A stretch of 64,000 nt of DNA from Cellvibrio sp. pealriver (GCF_001183545.1 NZ_KQ236688.1:1331149-1395148); one strand, 5' to 3'. Positions 27,888 through 37,633 are shown, counted from the first letter of the stretch. Translations and numbers: made by a program. Notes: a model not told the origin generated them from the sequence alone.

Positions 27888-28711
27888 CGGGTTTATCCGT
27901 TGTCCGTGGTTGCCAGCTACTCGGCATCAGTCGGCAAGCCTGGTATCAACAATGTAAGCGGGTGCGACAACGAGAAGTGCACACGCAGATACTCCTTGAT
28001 GCGGTGCAGCGTGAACGTGCATTACAACCCTGCATCGGAACGCGCAAACTACAGCGCTTGTTACAACAATCCGCATTGGTTGTGGGGCGAGATCGACTGT
28101 TTGCTTTGCTGCGCGAACATCGCCTGCTGGTTCCCACCAAGCGGGCTTATCACAAAACAACGCACAGCCATCATCGCTTTCGCAAACATCCCAATCTTCT
28201 GAAGCCTGGTGAACATCAAGTGATTCCGCAACGACCAGAACATGTTTGGGTGGCTGACATTACCTATTTACCCGTGCATCAGGGCGAGGCCTATTTGAGT
28301 TTGGTGACCGATGCCTATTCGCGCAAGATTGTGGGGCATTGCGTCCATGACAATCTGAAGGCTGAGTCAGTAATCGGTGCGTATAAACAAGCACTACAGC
28401 AGCGACGCAGTGGTGATGAGCTCATCCACCATTCAGATCGGGGTATTCAGTATTGTTCAGCGCAATACCAGAAATTGCATTATCAATACGGTGTTCATTG
28501 TTCGATGACGGATGGTTACGACTGCTATCAAAATGCGCTGGCAGAGCGTGTGAATGGTATTTTGAAAAGTGAGTTTTTGATAAGGAAACCTAGGGATCTT
28601 GCAGAAGCAAAAGTGATGGTGGCCGAGTCGATTCGGATCTACAACGAACGTCGTCCGCATCTATCCCTGGAATACAAAACGCCCGATGAGGTGCATCGGG
28701 CGTTTGGATAA
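27848..28711 (+). CDS. IS3-family transposase OrfB (DDE integrase domain)
   Basis: Normally made as the C-terminal part of an OrfAB fusion, so the start given is the frameshift site; a GTG at 27962 is the first internal start-like codon. The N-terminal helix region (LSVVRGCQLLGISRQAWYQQ, KLQRLLQQ) precedes the rve integrase core. Catalytic residues are Asp in VADITYL (codon 28256), Asp in HHSDRG (codon 28436) and Glu in LAERVNG (codon 28544). The last two are separated by 35 residues, the DD(35)E spacing of the family. The frame itself is intact to the end, including the NERRPH motif. Confidence 0.9.
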   Translation, partial: KKAARNIIQTKTLAGLSVVRGCQLLGISRQAWYQQCKRVRQREVHTQILLDAVQRERALQPCIGTRKLQRLLQQSALVVGRDRLFALLREHRLLVPTKRAYHKTTHSHHRFRKHPNLLKPGEHQVIPQRPEHVWVADITYLPVHQGEAYLSLVTDAYSRKIVGHCVHDNLKAESVIGAYKQALQQRRSGDELIHHSDRGIQYCSAQYQKLHYQYGVHCSMTDGYDCYQNALAERVNGILKSEFLIRKPRDLAEAKVMVAESIRIYNERRPHLSLEYKTPDEVHRAFG

Positions 28712-28715
28712 ATCA

Positions 28716-28741
28716 GTGTCAACTTATTTCAGGACTGGACA
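28716..28741 (-). repeat. IS3 element right inverted repeat
   Basis: Read inward it starts TGTCCAGTCCTGAA and ends AAGTTGACAC. It is followed at once by the GGC target duplication (28742-28744). Confidence 0.85.
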
Positions 28742-28744
28742 GGC
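28742..28744. repeat. Target-site duplication, right copy
   Basis: GGC, matching 27448-27450. It lies seven bases from the ttcA stop codon. Confidence 0.75.
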
Positions 28745-28751
28745 TACAGAA

Positions 28752-29654
28752 TCAATGTATGTCCAAAACATCTACATATTGCACGCCAGAATCCGAAGAT
28801 TTGAACTGCGGTGTAATACTGCAGGAGTCATCCACATCATCAGGTTGCGCTGTTTTATTCATTTCGAGATCAATAAAGTTAAACAGATTTAAATCAGCTA
28901 ATTGCGATGGTTGCACGTTACGAATAGCCGAAAAGATAGTCTCTGTGCGCCCCGGAAATTGTTTCTCCCATTGCTGGAGCATCTCCTTCACTACCTGACG
29001 CTGTAGATTCTCCTGTGAGCCACACAGGTTGCATGGGATTATGGGGAACCCCTTCATTTCTGCAAATTGTGCAATATCTTCTTCGGTACAATAACTAAGC
29101 GGGCGAATAACGATATTACGCTTATCATCAGATAACAACTTCGGCGGCATTGCTTTTAGTTTTCCGCCAAAGAACATATTCAAAAACAGGGTTTCGATAA
29201 TATCGTCCCGGTGGTGCCCCAGTGCAATTTTCGTAGCGCCAATTTCATCAGCAAAACCATACAAAGTCCCCCTACGCAAACGTGAGCAAAGTCCGCAAGT
29301 CGTTTTTCCTTCTGGAACCACCTCTTTGACGATACTGTAAGTATCGCGCTCGATAATATGGTACGGCACCCCAACCTGCTCCAGATATTGCGGTAGAACA
29401 TGTTCGGGAAAACCGGGCTGTTTTTGATCCATATTGACCGCAACCAACTCAAATGAAATGGGGGCGGTTTTTTGCAAACTCATCAAAATATCCAGCATGG
29501 TGTAAGAGTCTTTACCACCCGATAAGCACACCATCACCTTATCGCCATCCTCGATCATGTTGTAATCAACAATTGCTGAGCCCGTAAGGCGGCGCAGACG
29601 TTTCTGTAGCTTGTTGAATTCGAGGCGATCTTTGCGTTCGTGTAGCTCTTTCAT
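28752..29654 (-). CDS. ttcA: tRNA 2-thiocytidine-32 synthetase
   Basis: Thiolates cytidine 32 in certain tRNAs using ATP and a [4Fe-4S] cluster. This 300-residue PP-loop protein has [12 protein letters not shown] for ATP. Two cysteine pairs, [11 protein letters not shown] and [13 protein letters not shown], bind the cluster, and [15 protein letters not shown] is the family signature. The C-terminal tail from about residue 270 is acidic and serine-rich. The IS3 element ends only ten bases beyond its stop and now separates it from the strong terminator shared with mltD. Confidence 0.95.
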   Translation of the reverse strand: MKELHERKDRLEFNKLQKRLRRLTGSAIVDYNMIEDGDKVMVCLSGGKDSYTMLDILMSLQKTAPISFELVAVNMDQKQPGFPEHVLPQYLEQVGVPYHIIERDTYSIVKEVVPEGKTTCGLCSRLRRGTLYGFADEIGATKIALGHHRDDIIETLFLNMFFGGKLKAMPPKLLSDDKRNIVIRPLSYCTEEDIAQFAEMKGFPIIPCNLCGSQENLQRQVVKEMLQQWEKQFPGRTETIFSAIRNVQPSQLADLNLFNFIDLEMNKTAQPDDVDDSCSITPQFKSSDSGVQYVDVLDIH

Positions 29655-29774
29655 GGACTTAAAACTCGTGGGAAAACAGGGATATCAACGGCATTGCCGG
29701 CGAGCGGCGCATTGTACGGATTTTGCGCGTAAGTTGAAATCAATCGCGCATGACGCGGCAATCGTTTGCCGGTC

Positions 29775-29780
29775 TATAAT
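29775..29780 (+). promoter_or_regulatory. Probable -10 element before the PilZ gene
   Basis: A perfect TATAAT with no good -35 at 16-18 bases (nearest candidate ACGCGG). The spacing places the transcript start near 29786, at the base of a long predicted stem. Confidence 0.4.
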
Positions 29781-29783
29781 GTT

Positions 29784-29891
29784 GTAAGTCGCAAAAGCCC
29801 TCGTTAAACCTCGATCACTCTGATTCCTCAGCATCTGGCATAGGGCTTGCTCTTACACTAATGAGGCTCCTTGGGATTAAATCCGAGGGAG
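29784..29891 (+). ncRNA. Candidate structured leader RNA upstream of the PilZ gene
   Basis: GTAAG (29784-29788) pairs with CTTAC (29852-29856), GCAA (29791-29794) with TTGC (29847-29850), and GCCCT (29797-29801) with AGGGC (29842-29846). This makes 14 pairs with small bulges closing a loop of about 40 bases. Inside is CTGA-TTCC-TCAG (29820-29831). A second hairpin follows with CCT/AGG and GGAT/ATCC at about 29869-29888, ending 28 bases before the start codon. No known riboswitch family is recognised. Structure is read from complementarity only. Confidence 0.4.
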
Positions 29892-29915
29892 AATTTTTGC
29901 CGTGTGGAGGTAGAC

Positions 29916-30704
29916 ATGTCACTGTTTAGTAAGCTGTTTAGAAAAAACACCCATAAAAATCCGGACAAAGGCATAGGTGCGGAAAATAGCGGCAGCGATA
30001 CTGAAAGCACACCTATTCCCAGCCAATATATTCCACTTGCTGAACTTCAAAAACAGCGGCAGCAATTGGAAGTGAAAATCACCGGAGCCAGCCGCACTTA
30101 CCAAACTATGATTCTGGCTATCGATATAGAGCGAGGCCTGCTCTGGCTGGATGACTTATTTCCACAACAACTCATTCTTGATGTTGGTGATGACATTACC
30201 ATTCGCCATCACCGCAATGGCGAGCAATTAGTCATTCAAGCCGCCATCGTTGCGTTAGGCTCTACTTATGGTGCATCTGGATTGGCGATCACCCTGCCTG
30301 AGTCGGCAAGCTATCAACCCAGACGCAGCTCTCCCCGCTTCATGATTGGTCACCAATCTCCACTATCCGTCAAAATTCGTCCTCTTGGTCAAGAGCCCTG
30401 TTATGGAACGCTGCAAGATATTTCTGCAGGCGGCTTGCGTGTCATGGTGGCAGGCAATCTGATTCCCTACTTGCGTCACGGAGCTCTTTTACCGTTATGT
30501 GAAGTCAATATCAGTGACGAACTACAGATACGGTGTCGCGCCAGAATTTGCGCTTTCCGCATCGGGCGCAGCCCCTATCGCCACACCCAGATCAGCATCA
30601 AGTTTGTCGACCTTGAGGAGGAAACACGCGATTCGCTCGCCCGATTTCTGCAAGAGTCAGATCTCGGACAAGCAAACCAGACCTGGGATTCCTATGCAGC
30701 CTAA
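29916..30704 (+). CDS. PilZ-domain c-di-GMP effector, YcgR-like
   Basis: A 262-residue cytoplasmic protein. An N-terminal YcgR-type flagellar-brake domain (about 40-130) precedes the PilZ domain. The PilZ domain has both c-di-GMP motifs: RRSSPR at 136-141 (RxxxR) and DISAGG at 168-173 (D/NxSxxG). Such proteins slow or redirect flagellar or surface motility when c-di-GMP rises. ATG 29916 is chosen because GGAGG lies seven bases before it; the frame also opens earlier at 29871, inside the folded leader. A chemoreceptor gene follows on the same strand. Confidence 0.88.
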   Translation: MSLFSKLFRKNTHKNPDKGIGAENSGSDTESTPIPSQYIPLAELQKQRQQLEVKITGASRTYQTMILAIDIERGLLWLDDLFPQQLILDVGDDITIRHHRNGEQLVIQAAIVALGSTYGASGLAITLPESASYQPRRSSPRFMIGHQSPLSVKIRPLGQEPCYGTLQDISAGGLRVMVAGNLIPYLRHGALLPLCEVNISDELQIRCRARICAFRIGRSPYRHTQISIKFVDLEEETRDSLARFLQESDLGQANQTWDSYAA

Positions 30705-30866
30705 GCCTTAAAGGTATAAGACAGCTAGAGATTCGTAAATTTTGGACTAGGCTTGATAAGCAACGAATATGATTTACCCGCCCGCTTTGATGGCCGCTAA
30801 TAGTTTGGCTGCTGATAGGTTGTGAAAGGGATCAAAAAAGCCAGTCGATTTATCAGGATTTTTCTC

Positions 30867-32438
30867 ATGCGCAACAATGGCCATATCACCGGTAAAGAAG
30901 TACACCTTTCGACCCAGGATGAAATTGTTTCATCCTCTGATCTGCGTGGCGATATTGTATTTTGTAACGAAACCTTTTGCCGGATTTCGGGTTTTACCCG
31001 GCAAGAGCTGATCACCCAGCCTCACAACATTCTTCGGCATCCTCATATGCCTCCCGCTGCCTTTGGCATGCTTTGGAATACCTTAAAAGCCGGTAAACCC
31101 TGGATGGGAATTGTTAAAAATCGCTGCAAAAATGGCGATCATTACTGGGTTGATGCCTACATAACGCCATTGCTGCAAAATGGACAGGTTTATGGCTATG
31201 AATCGGTAAGAACCAAAGCAGATCCTAATGTCATACGCCGGGCAGAACAGGTTTATGACCGGTTAAATCAAGGTAAGTCACCCTATTCCACTACCCACTA
31301 TTTGTGGGGCAAGTTTGGAGGCAGCGTGCTTGTTGGCCTCACTAGCTGGATATTGATGTTAATTGCTTCTTTTACCGCACAGGGCTTTTCACTGAGCAGT
31401 GCGCTTGCCTCCCTGATTGTTGCGGTATTGATTGCTGGATGCGCACAACAATTGCTGCTAAATCGTTTGTCACAAGCGCTGAGTGAAGCAAGAGAGACAA
31501 TTCACGATCCTTTTGCTGCCTATATTTACACAGGCCGCACTGATGCCACTGGAGAAATTGAACTGGCACAACACGCCATCAAATCTCGCTTGCGAACTGC
31601 TCTAGGGCGCTTCAGGGAGTCAGCAAAAGAATTACAGGGCAAGGCTGGCGCTGCACATCACCAGGCTCGAAAGACCTATGAAGGCATGAGTGCGCAACAA
31701 CAAGAAACAGCAGGCGTTGTGACTGCCATGCAACAAATGGCAATTGCCGTACAGGAAGTAGCCAGCGGAGCAAACCAGACCTCGATGGCAACGGGAGCAG
31801 CGATAAATGAGGTCGATAAAGGCAATCAGGTAATTGAAGGTGCGCGCTTGGCGATTGATGACTTATCAAGAACCGTGGGGGCACTTGGCAATGTGCTGAA
31901 TAAACTCAGCGAAGACAGTAGCAAAATAGCCAACGTGGTAGATGTCATCCGCGGTATTGCAGAACAAACCAATTTACTGGCATTGAATGCTGCAATTGAA
32001 GCAGCACGTGCAGGTGAACAAGGGAGGGGGTTTGCCGTAGTGGCCGATGAGGTACGCTCTCTTGCTCAACGAACACAAGAATCCACAGGTGACATCCAGC
32101 AAATTATTGGCAATCTTGGTAAAGCAACTGATGATGCCAGCCTCAACATGAAAAATTGCCTGGATCTTGCTGAACGCAGTGTAAGCGAGATGGGGAATGT
32201 ACGTGCAGCGTTGGATGCGATATCACATTCCGTCAATGCCATAGATCAAATGTCACACCAAATCGCTGCCGCTGCGGAAGAACAATCGTCTATGGCCTTG
32301 GAAATCGAACGAAATACCCAATCTATCGCACATATTTCCGATAGAGCACAGCAAGAAGTGAGTATTGCTGATGAACTCAACAGTGAGATGGATAATCTAT
32401 CGCAGAAACAATTGGATTTGATTGTCAGGTTTAAATAA
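30867..32438 (+). CDS. PAS-domain methyl-accepting chemotaxis protein (Aer-like)
   Basis: A 523-residue receptor. Its N-terminal PAS domain (about 1-115) has the Aer-like sequence [22 protein letters not shown] and [21 protein letters not shown]. In Aer this region binds FAD and senses redox or oxygen. Two adjacent membrane segments follow (about 150-195), with no periplasmic domain. The signalling domain then has the invariant hairpin ([23 protein letters not shown]). Start ATG 30867 gives the usual MRNNGHIT N-terminus with AGGA upstream; the earlier GTG at 30822 is unlikely. Signal is inferred from the PAS type. Confidence 0.9.
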   Translation: MRNNGHITGKEVHLSTQDEIVSSSDLRGDIVFCNETFCRISGFTRQELITQPHNILRHPHMPPAAFGMLWNTLKAGKPWMGIVKNRCKNGDHYWVDAYITPLLQNGQVYGYESVRTKADPNVIRRAEQVYDRLNQGKSPYSTTHYLWGKFGGSVLVGLTSWILMLIASFTAQGFSLSSALASLIVAVLIAGCAQQLLLNRLSQALSEARETIHDPFAAYIYTGRTDATGEIELAQHAIKSRLRTALGRFRESAKELQGKAGAAHHQARKTYEGMSAQQQETAGVVTAMQQMAIAVQEVASGANQTSMATGAAINEVDKGNQVIEGARLAIDDLSRTVGALGNVLNKLSEDSSKIANVVDVIRGIAEQTNLLALNAAIEAARAGEQGRGFAVVADEVRSLAQRTQESTGDIQQIIGNLGKATDDASLNMKNCLDLAERSVSEMGNVRAALDAISHSVNAIDQMSHQIAAAAEEQSSMALEIERNTQSIAHISDRAQQEVSIADELNSEMDNLSQKQLDLIVRFK

Positions 32439-32546
32439 ACATCGATTTAATCGTCATCAAAGCAATGCGTGAAATTGATTCTGATTTTTGTACAAAACTT
32501 CGTTAAGCTGAATAGGTAATTATATTTTGCGCGCGAATGATGTGGA

Positions 32547-33854
32547 ATGAACATGATATACAACCAAGAAGTCGCCAATCATGATTTACTACGACTGGAT
32601 CGTGCTCATGTTTGGCACCCTTACACATCTTTTATTAATCCAGGCTTGGTGACATCTGTAAACCATGCCAAAGGTGTTGAATTATATCTCACTGACGGAC
32701 GCATACTGATTGATGGTATGTCATCCTGGTGGAGCACGCTGCATGGCTATAATCACCCGGTATTAAATCAAGCCATTACCGAACAATTGGGGAAAATGGC
32801 ACATGTGATGTTTGCAGGTATTACTCATGAGCCTGCAGTAAAACTGGCTAGCACACTTGCGAAAATTACACCCGCAGGTCTCAATAAGGTTTTTTTCTCT
32901 GACTCTGGATCTGTCGCGGTCGAAGTTGCCATGAAAATGGCAATTCAATATTGGCATACCAAGGGGCAGGCTCAGCGCACCATGTTCCTGTCGCTCAAAA
33001 ATGGATATCACGGCGACACTTTTGGTGCGATGTCCGTTTGCGATCCTCACTCCGGGATGCACAACTTATTTCATCATTCATTACCGCATCATTTATTTGC
33101 AGAAGCACCTCCATGCGGCTTTGATATCCCCTTTCAAGAATCCCACATCGCAAAGTTTGCACAACATATTCAACAACATCGCCAAAAAATTGCTGCGGTT
33201 ATTATTGAACCCATAGTGCAAGGTGCAGGCGGAATGCGTTTTTATTCTCCTGGGTATTTACGTCGCGTGCGTGAATTGTGCGATAAGAATGAAATATTGC
33301 TGATAGTAGATGAGGTTGCTACCGGCTTCGGTCGGACGGGTAAATTATTCGCATCCGAGCATGCTGGTATCAGCCCGGACATTATGTGTATAGGCAAAGC
33401 GTTATCAGCCGGTTATATTACTCTTGCAGCAACATTGTGTAACGATAAAGTAAGCAATGGCATTTGTGACAACAACGGAATTTTTATGCATGGCCCAACT
33501 TATATGGCCAACCCCCTTGCCTGTGCGGTCGCCAATGCCAGTATCGATCTGCTACTCAACTCAAATTGGCAAGAAACCGTTGCAAACATAAGTCAACAGA
33601 TGAAAGAAGAGTTAGCTCCCTGCAAAGATTTCTCATATGTTGCCGATGTAAGAGTGCTGGGTGCAATAGGTGTTGTTGAATTAAAAGACACAGTCGATAC
33701 CAGTAAACTGATGGCTTTGTTTATCGAATATGGCGTATGGATTAGACCATTTGGAAAAATTATTTATTTAATGCCATCGTTTATTATTGATAAAGAAAAT
33801 TTAAGTAAATTGACATCTGCCATCTTAAAAGTGGTTGCAACATTGGCAAAATAG
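32547..33854 (+). CDS. bioA: Adenosylmethionine-8-amino-7-oxononanoate aminotransferase
   Basis: PLP enzyme of biotin synthesis that makes 7,8-diaminopelargonate using SAM as amino donor. The 435-residue protein has DGMSSWWSTLHGYNHP (substrate site), DEVATGFGRTGKLFA, and Lys284 in CIGKALSAGY as the PLP Schiff-base lysine. Later, HGPTYMANPLACAVA is characteristic of BioA. It stands alone here, without bioB, F, C or D, which is common in gammaproteobacteria with split biotin genes. No obvious BirA operator is seen upstream. Confidence 0.95.
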   Translation: MNMIYNQEVANHDLLRLDRAHVWHPYTSFINPGLVTSVNHAKGVELYLTDGRILIDGMSSWWSTLHGYNHPVLNQAITEQLGKMAHVMFAGITHEPAVKLASTLAKITPAGLNKVFFSDSGSVAVEVAMKMAIQYWHTKGQAQRTMFLSLKNGYHGDTFGAMSVCDPHSGMHNLFHHSLPHHLFAEAPPCGFDIPFQESHIAKFAQHIQQHRQKIAAVIIEPIVQGAGGMRFYSPGYLRRVRELCDKNEILLIVDEVATGFGRTGKLFASEHAGISPDIMCIGKALSAGYITLAATLCNDKVSNGICDNNGIFMHGPTYMANPLACAVANASIDLLLNSNWQETVANISQQMKEELAPCKDFSYVADVRVLGAIGVVELKDTVDTSKLMALFIEYGVWIRPFGKIIYLMPSFIIDKENLSKLTSAILKVVATLAK

Positions 33855-33874
33855 TCACTTGAGAAACACAGGCT

Positions 33875-33914
33875 ACATACAAAAATCCCCGCCAATGCGG
33901 GGATTTTTGTATGT
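33875..33914. terminator. Bidirectional terminator shared by bioA and trpS
   Basis: Arms 33875-33892 and 33897-33914 make an 18-bp perfect stem around CAAT. The core is ATCCCCGC/GCGGGGAT with AAAA and TTTT flanks, so it can end both convergent genes. Confidence 0.93.
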
Positions 33915-33923
33915 GGAATAAAA

Positions 33924-34934
33924 TCACTTTATTTTGCGTATACCCACCGCATCACGCACTTTTTCTAATAAAGGCCGACTGTATGCGCGTGCTTTTTCTG
34001 CGCCCTTTTGTAGTACGTCTTCAATATGTGCGGGATTAGCCAACAATGATTCATATTTATCACGAGCTTCAGCTAACTGACTATTGATCAACTCGAATAG
34101 TTGGCGTTTCGCTTCACCCCATGCAATCCCTTCTGCAAATTGTTGACGCATATACACATTTTGTTCGGGAGTTGCAAAGGCCTGCCAAATTTGAAAAACC
34201 GGTGACGTATCTGGGTCTTTGGGTTCGCCTGGCTCTAATAAATTAGTCAGAATTTTATTTATTGATTTTTTTAGCTGTTTTTCAGGTAAAAATAATGGAA
34301 TGGTGTTGCCATAACTTTTACTCATTTTACGCCCATCCAACCCTTGCAGTACGGCACTAACATTGTCGTCCACTTGCGCTTCAGGCAATACGAAATGCTC
34401 ACCGTAGTGATGGTTGAAGCGCGCAGCAATATCACGGGCCATTTCGATATGCTGAACCTGATCACGCCCCACAGGCACCTTGTTGGCATTGAACATTAAA
34501 ATGTCAGCAGCCATCAAAATTGGATACGAATACAACCCCATGGTAATACCAAAATCGGTATCTTCACCGGCCGCAAGGTTGCTATCAACAGATGCTTTAT
34601 ATGCATGCGCGCGATTCATCAACCCCTTTGCCGCCATGCAGGTCAGCACCCAGCATAATTCGGGAATTTCGGGTACATCTGATTGACGATAAAAAATGGC
34701 ATTATCAGTATCTAGCCCTAAAGCCAGCCAAGTTGCAGCGATTTCACGGGTAGATTGGTGGACCAGATCAGGATCCTGGCATTTGATCAAGGCGTGGAAG
34801 TCAGCCAAAAAATAAAATGACTGCACATTTGCACTTTGGCTTGCCTGAATCGCCGGGCGTATCGCGCCGACATAGTTACCCAAATGCGGGGTACCAGTGG
34901 TGGTAATGCCAGTTAAAACACGTTGTTTACTCAT
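33924..34934 (-). CDS. trpS: Tryptophan--tRNA ligase
   Basis: Class I aminoacyl-tRNA synthetase, 336 residues, charging tRNA-Trp. [15 protein letters not shown] holds the HIGH-equivalent, and KMSKSYGN is the KMSKS loop. Other visible family features include [19 protein letters not shown] and [16 protein letters not shown]. It lies 105 bp after the CNB/rhodanese-like gene on the same strand, and may be partly cotranscribed with it. Normal length; no anomaly. Confidence 0.97.
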   Translation of the reverse strand: MSKQRVLTGITTTGTPHLGNYVGAIRPAIQASQSANVQSFYFLADFHALIKCQDPDLVHQSTREIAATWLALGLDTDNAIFYRQSDVPEIPELCWVLTCMAAKGLMNRAHAYKASVDSNLAAGEDTDFGITMGLYSYPILMAADILMFNANKVPVGRDQVQHIEMARDIAARFNHHYGEHFVLPEAQVDDNVSAVLQGLDGRKMSKSYGNTIPLFLPEKQLKKSINKILTNLLEPGEPKDPDTSPVFQIWQAFATPEQNVYMRQQFAEGIAWGEAKRQLFELINSQLAEARDKYESLLANPAHIEDVLQKGAEKARAYSRPLLEKVRDAVGIRKIK

Positions 34935-35039
34935 AATGCCCTATCTATCTCTGTTATTGGCAAGTTGCTTGAAGCCATTAAAAGTCGGGGTGAAAAATCT
35001 GGCCGACATAATACAGGCAAGCAATCCGATTTGGCAGCA

Positions 35040-36068
35040 TTAGAGCCCAGAGTAATAATGCGCTGAATCCTTAAGGATACAACTATCAAAACCAGCTTGG
35101 GTAAGAAGATGCGCTGCAACATCACAGCGACGACCGGAATCATCAGTCACTACATAAGTGACTGCGTCATCAAGATTTTTGAGATGGTTGCGCAATTGGT
35201 TAAGGGGGATATTCCGACTGTCTGGTACAGATTGCCCTCGCCGCTCAACCGGTAGGCGGACATCAATAATTTGATAGGCAGGCATATCGCTTGAGCGCGC
35301 TTTCAATTCATCTGCCGTGACATACTTTAAAACGGGTTCTTGCAATAATTCACGAAAATCTTCCTTGTCGAGCTTCATCACTTTGCCGGGAGTAATCATT
35401 TTAATGGTGGCATTGCGCGTAGTATCGCCAACCAAGGCCTCTTCGCCAAAATAATGACCAGGACGCAGTGCAGCTAATATCTTATTACTCGGATCCATTA
35501 CGATTGCACTACCTGACTCAAGCACATAAAAAAAGTCGCCGCGCTCTCCCTGCCGGATAACAATTTCATCGGCGTGTACTTTTTGTGCTTTGAAACGTAT
35601 GAATAGCTGACGGATATTAGCTGGAGGTAGACGACTAAATAGAGGCGACTGCAACAATGACGACATCCAATCACTGTCATCATGCAAACTTACTCCCGAT
35701 GTTTCTGCCTCTTCGTCATTAGATTCACTCCACGCAAGCACTAAATCAAGAAAATCACTATCAACAGACAAGAGTGTAACGTCAGACTTGGCAACAGCGG
35801 ACACTTGTGTTGGTTGGGTGATATTAAGCGGGGAGCGGCGAGATTCACTGGCAGGATTAATCGTATTCACCTGAAACCCTGAATCAATCAAATCAACCGT
35901 ACCACTGACTAAATATACTTTTTCAGGAAACGGCCTTCCACGCTTGAAAATAATAGTGCCTTTGGCCACTTCACGCAGATTGGCTTTTTCAGCCACTTGA
36001 ACAAGATATTCGTGATTCAGGGTGTTAAACGGCGCAAAAGACGCTAAGACATCAAGGCTAATCGCCAT
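35040..36068 (-). CDS. Double cyclic-nucleotide-binding domain protein with inactive rhodanese-like domain
   Basis: A 342-residue soluble protein. The first CNB fold (about 10-115) is degenerate, lacking the phosphate-binding cassette. The second (about 140-245) is well formed, with GERGDFFYVLESGSAIVM and HYFGEEALVGDTTRNATI. The C-terminal rhodanese fold (about 250-340: YQIIDVRLPVERRGQ, SRNIPLNQLRNHL) has TDDSGRRC where active enzymes have a catalytic cysteine loop, so sulfurtransferase activity is not expected. It lacks a DNA-binding domain. Likely a cyclic-nucleotide-responsive binding protein; partner unknown. trpS follows. Confidence 0.85.
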   Translation of the reverse strand: MAISLDVLASFAPFNTLNHEYLVQVAEKANLREVAKGTIIFKRGRPFPEKVYLVSGTVDLIDSGFQVNTINPASESRRSPLNITQPTQVSAVAKSDVTLLSVDSDFLDLVLAWSESNDEEAETSGVSLHDDSDWMSSLLQSPLFSRLPPANIRQLFIRFKAQKVHADEIVIRQGERGDFFYVLESGSAIVMDPSNKILAALRPGHYFGEEALVGDTTRNATIKMITPGKVMKLDKEDFRELLQEPVLKYVTADELKARSSDMPAYQIIDVRLPVERRGQSVPDSRNIPLNQLRNHLKNLDDAVTYVVTDDSGRRCDVAAHLLTQAGFDSCILKDSAHYYSGL

Positions 36069-36182
36069 TTCTCGGCTCCACTACTACAAGGCATCAAAGG
36101 ATAAGTACGATTTTTAGGGGTGAATTATAAACAGGCGATAAACCTGCATGGCGCTGCAGTCCCTAGTCTTAGTACTGGATCA

Positions 36183-36266
36183 CAATAGTTGTGCGAGTAG
36201 CTGCGCTTTCTCCGCACTGGATATCAGACTGAGACCATCCAACCGAGAAGCTTTAATGGCAAGGTA
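36183..36266 (-). other. In-frame 28-codon open stretch after the M18 aminopeptidase stop
   Basis: Immediately after the TGA of the aminopeptidase, the same frame stays open for 28 codons to a second TGA at 36180-36182. It would encode an amphipathic sequence containing RLDGLSLISSAEKAQLLAQLL. It could be a relic of a longer gene, a readthrough tail, or chance. The 198-bp gap between this aminopeptidase and the CNB protein otherwise shows nothing. Confidence 0.25.
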
Positions 36267-37619
36267 TCACTGTGCGATAACAACTCTTGCCAATGGTGCA
36301 TTAGGGTAAGTAAAAAACGCCTTTGCAACCTGATAGAGATACCAGCTATCTGCAGCCCCCGCTAACTCACGGATTGAGTGCATCGCAAATGTGGGGACGC
36401 CCACATCAATTGTTTTTACCCCAACCTCAGAGGCGACTATTGGACCAATCGTGCTTCCACACCCCATATCTGTACGGGCAACAAAGGATTGCACTGGAAC
36501 ATTCACCTGATTGCATAAGAGACGGAAAAACGCGCTGGTTTCACTGGTCGTTGCATAACGCTGGTTGGCGTTGATTTTAATTACCGGACCGCGGTTCAAC
36601 AAAGGCCCATGATTTTCATCATGCTTATCCATGAAGTTAGGGTGTATCCCGTGCGCGTTGTCAGCCGAAATCATCATCGAGCGCTCAATTGTTCTCACGC
36701 GGGTTTCAGTATCAGGTAGCAGTCGCTCAAGAAAATGTTGCAGCATAGGGCCTTTGGCACCACAACAAGATGCACTGCCAATCTCTTCATGATCTGTACA
36801 AATAAGCAGGCTTGATACTTTATTATCTGCATTAAGTAATGCCTGTAACCCTATGAAACAACTCAGTAAATTATCCAGTCTTGCACTGGAAATAAAGTCG
36901 TTCTGCAATCCTGTTAAAGCAGGCGGCTGAGTATCATAAAGACTGATTTCATAATCCAGAACCTGTTTGATTGCCAAGCTTGGATTGCTACGCTGTAGCT
37001 CAGCCTGCAATAACTCCCGAAACCCAGGAACCGGCGAGTCATCTGCTGGCAACTGCAATACCAGTGGCACTATATCTTTCTGCGGATTGATTGAGCGGGC
37101 ATTATTCGCGTCACGATCCAGGTGAATCGCCAAACTGGGAATGATCGCAATTGGCCGGCCGAAGTCTATTAATTCACTTGTGATATTCCCCTGCTCATCA
37201 CAGTAGGTAACACGTCCCGCCATCGATAAATCGCGATCATACCAAGGTGCCAACAAAGCTCCGCCGTAAACTTCGACACCCAACTGAAAGTAACCGCGTC
37301 GATTAAGCTCTGCGCGAGGCTTCACCTTAAGGCAAGGGCTGTCGGTATGGGCACCAAGCATGCGTATACCTGATTCTACTAATGGCGAGTAACCGTAGAT
37401 GAACGCGATAATTGAAGAGTCATTACGCGTTAACCAATAACGCCCACCCGGTTTCAGACTCCATGCATCCCCCTCTTGAAGCTGGGTAAAACCGGCTCTG
37501 GACAATTGATCGGCAAGATTTTTTGCCGCATGAAAAGGGGTGGGTGATGCCTGTAAAAAACGCAGCAGGTTTTCATTGAAGTCTATTTGCGTGTGTGGAA
37601 CGAGCGGGGATTCCATCAT
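36267..37619 (-). CDS. M18 family aminopeptidase (aspartyl aminopeptidase type)
   Basis: A 450-residue zinc exopeptidase that removes N-terminal, often acidic, residues. Metal-binding segments are visible: [14 protein letters not shown] near residue 93, [17 protein letters not shown] near 280-296, and the C-terminal [16 protein letters not shown] with a zinc histidine. [14 protein letters not shown] is also typical of the family. It is probably cytoplasmic and dodecameric like other M18 enzymes. It starts 14 bp after tsaB on the same strand, so the two are likely cotranscribed. Confidence 0.92.
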   Translation of the reverse strand: MMESPLVPHTQIDFNENLLRFLQASPTPFHAAKNLADQLSRAGFTQLQEGDAWSLKPGGRYWLTRNDSSIIAFIYGYSPLVESGIRMLGAHTDSPCLKVKPRAELNRRGYFQLGVEVYGGALLAPWYDRDLSMAGRVTYCDEQGNITSELIDFGRPIAIIPSLAIHLDRDANNARSINPQKDIVPLVLQLPADDSPVPGFRELLQAELQRSNPSLAIKQVLDYEISLYDTQPPALTGLQNDFISSARLDNLLSCFIGLQALLNADNKVSSLLICTDHEEIGSASCCGAKGPMLQHFLERLLPDTETRVRTIERSMMISADNAHGIHPNFMDKHDENHGPLLNRGPVIKINANQRYATTSETSAFFRLLCNQVNVPVQSFVARTDMGCGSTIGPIVASEVGVKTIDVGVPTFAMHSIRELAGAADSWYLYQVAKAFFTYPNAPLARVVIAQ

Positions 37620-37633
37620 AAAACTTACCCAAT

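Larger units (their letters stand above)
27451..28741 (+). mobile_element. IS3-family insertion sequence (1,291 bp)
   Basis: Complete element bounded by 26-bp imperfect inverted repeats (21 of 26 match) and a GGC target duplication. It carries the usual two overlapping frames: orfA with a helix-turn-helix and leucine-rich coiled coil, and orfB with a DDE integrase core. A slippery heptamer A AAA AAG lies at the orfA/orfB overlap. This copy also has an apparent one-base loss inside orfA near 27785-27788, so it may be unable to transpose on its own. It sits between mltD and ttcA and damages neither coding region. Confidence 0.93.

Noticed and set aside
29786..29810. Short match to the 'CGCAAAGCC' part of the c-di-GMP GEMM riboswitch in the PilZ leader
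   Set aside because: The first conserved GEMM strand and the tetraloop-receptor region are absent, so the match is a coincidence. The leader is kept only as an unclassified structured RNA.
35040..35300. Active thiosulfate sulfurtransferase in the CNB protein
   Set aside because: The catalytic cysteine position is not a cysteine; only the fold is retained.
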